A DNA stretch of 12,299 nucleotides from ZC4RG30 sp964417875. Lineage in GTDB: Bacteria; Pseudomonadota; Gammaproteobacteria; Steroidobacterales; Steroidobacteraceae. This document shows positions 11,983 through 12,299 of this stretch, piece by piece. Location of the stretch: NCBI GenBank assembly GCA_964417875.1, contig CAYQJU010000082.1:1-12299 (forward strand), in the 5' to 3' direction. Within the stretch, counting starts at the first letter, position 1. Each line of letters opens with the position of its first letter. The notes beneath the pieces were generated by a model. That model ran no database searches. It saw only the letters and a list, made by a program, of their open reading frames with translations, and was not told the DNA's origin. The position numbers were made by a program, and so were the translations under genes.

Positions 11983-12299
11983 TCAGCGGCCGCGCGGCGG
12001 TCCGCGCCGGTGACCACCACCGCCACTGCCACCGGGCCGCCCGCCACCGGGCCTGCCACCGCGTCCGCCACCACCACGCCGCATCGGCGCATCCTCGCGG
12101 GGCTTGTGCTTCGGGAAGACCGCATCCTTCGCCATCAGCTCCTGCGTGACGCTGCCGCGCGGGATCTGGTGGCCGATGTATTCCTCGATCTCCGGCAGGC
12201 AGATCGCATAGTCCTCGCAGGCGAAGCTGATCGCATCGCCCTCTGCGCCGGCGCGCGCGGTGCGGCCGATGCGGTGCACGTAGTCGGCGCGATCCTGCG
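11983..12299 (-). CDS. rhlB: ATP-dependent RNA helicase RhlB, C-terminal part (truncated by window edge)
   Basis: The last 105 residues of a DEAD-box helicase whose beginning lies beyond the window. The first visible residues, QDRADYVHRIGRTARAG, contain helicase motif VI (HRIGRTARAG), followed by EGDAISFACEDYAICLPEIEEYIGHQIP, the RhlB-type end of the second RecA domain (E. coli has SLACEEYALNLPAIETYTGHSIP as I recall). RhlB unwinds RNA as part of the RNase E degradosome in the cytoplasm. After about residue 62 of the visible part the chain becomes an Arg/Gly/Pro tail (MRRGGGGRGGRPGG and on to PPRGR at the end), more glycine-rich than the Arg-rich end of the E. coli protein and probably disordered and RNA-binding. 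The gene converges on yrfG with an 18-bp gap. Confidence 0.9.
   Translation of the reverse strand, partial: QDRADYVHRIGRTARAGAEGDAISFACEDYAICLPEIEEYIGHQIPRGSVTQELMAKDAVFPKHKPREDAPMRRGGGGRGGRPGGGRPGGSGGGGHRRGPPRGR

Overview
The window is a very GC-rich, tightly packed chromosomal segment of a gammaproteobacterium. The evidence is a long PlsB of 812 codons whose catalytic residues fall at the numbers I recall for the Escherichia coli enzyme, together with RhlB, a YrfG-type nucleotidase, a YqiA-like esterase and a YdcH/DUF465 protein. A Xanthomonadales/Nevskiales/Steroidobacterales-like lineage is plausible but not proven. Almost every base is coding: the longest gap between genes is 49 bp (1596-1644), so there is no gene-free stretch of 300 bases. 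I see no tRNA, rRNA, CRISPR array, insertion sequence or attachment site.

Layout. (1) 2-1595, plus strand: the end of lemA and two TPM-domain genes, nearly abutting. (2) 1645-2871, plus: a lipoprotein L,D-transpeptidase with a LysM region. (3) 2887-4634, plus: a 49-residue charged protein, too short for ordinary gene calling, overlapping by four bases a 533-residue protein that reads as a contractile tail-sheath protein. No tube, baseplate, spike, ATPase or other phage gene accompanies it. (4) 4645-7608, plus: a YqiA-type alpha/beta hydrolase and plsB. (5) 11290-7564, minus: an apparent operon trpH-like PHP phosphatase, DUF465 protein, mscS-type channel, glpD, with overlaps or gaps of only a few bases. 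(6) 11299-11964, plus: a yrfG-like GMP/IMP nucleotidase divergent from trpH. (7) 12299-11983, minus: the C-terminal part of rhlB.

How they may work together. PlsB and GlpD both consume sn-glycerol-3-phosphate, one for phospholipid synthesis and one for energy, and their genes collide tail to tail with a 45-bp coding overlap. The right end groups RNA and nucleotide turnover: RhlB helicase, an RNase AM/pAp-phosphatase-like PHP enzyme, and a 5'-nucleotidase. The left end is envelope biology.

The most unusual item is the solitary sheath gene with its small coupled partner, embedded among housekeeping genes. The second is a regulatory pattern: at four plus-strand transcription-unit starts a -10-like hexamer lies 7-8 nt before the ATG, with no normally spaced Shine-Dalgarno, which suggests leaderless mRNAs. 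Between trpH and yrfG this element is a palindrome that reads as a -10 on both strands.
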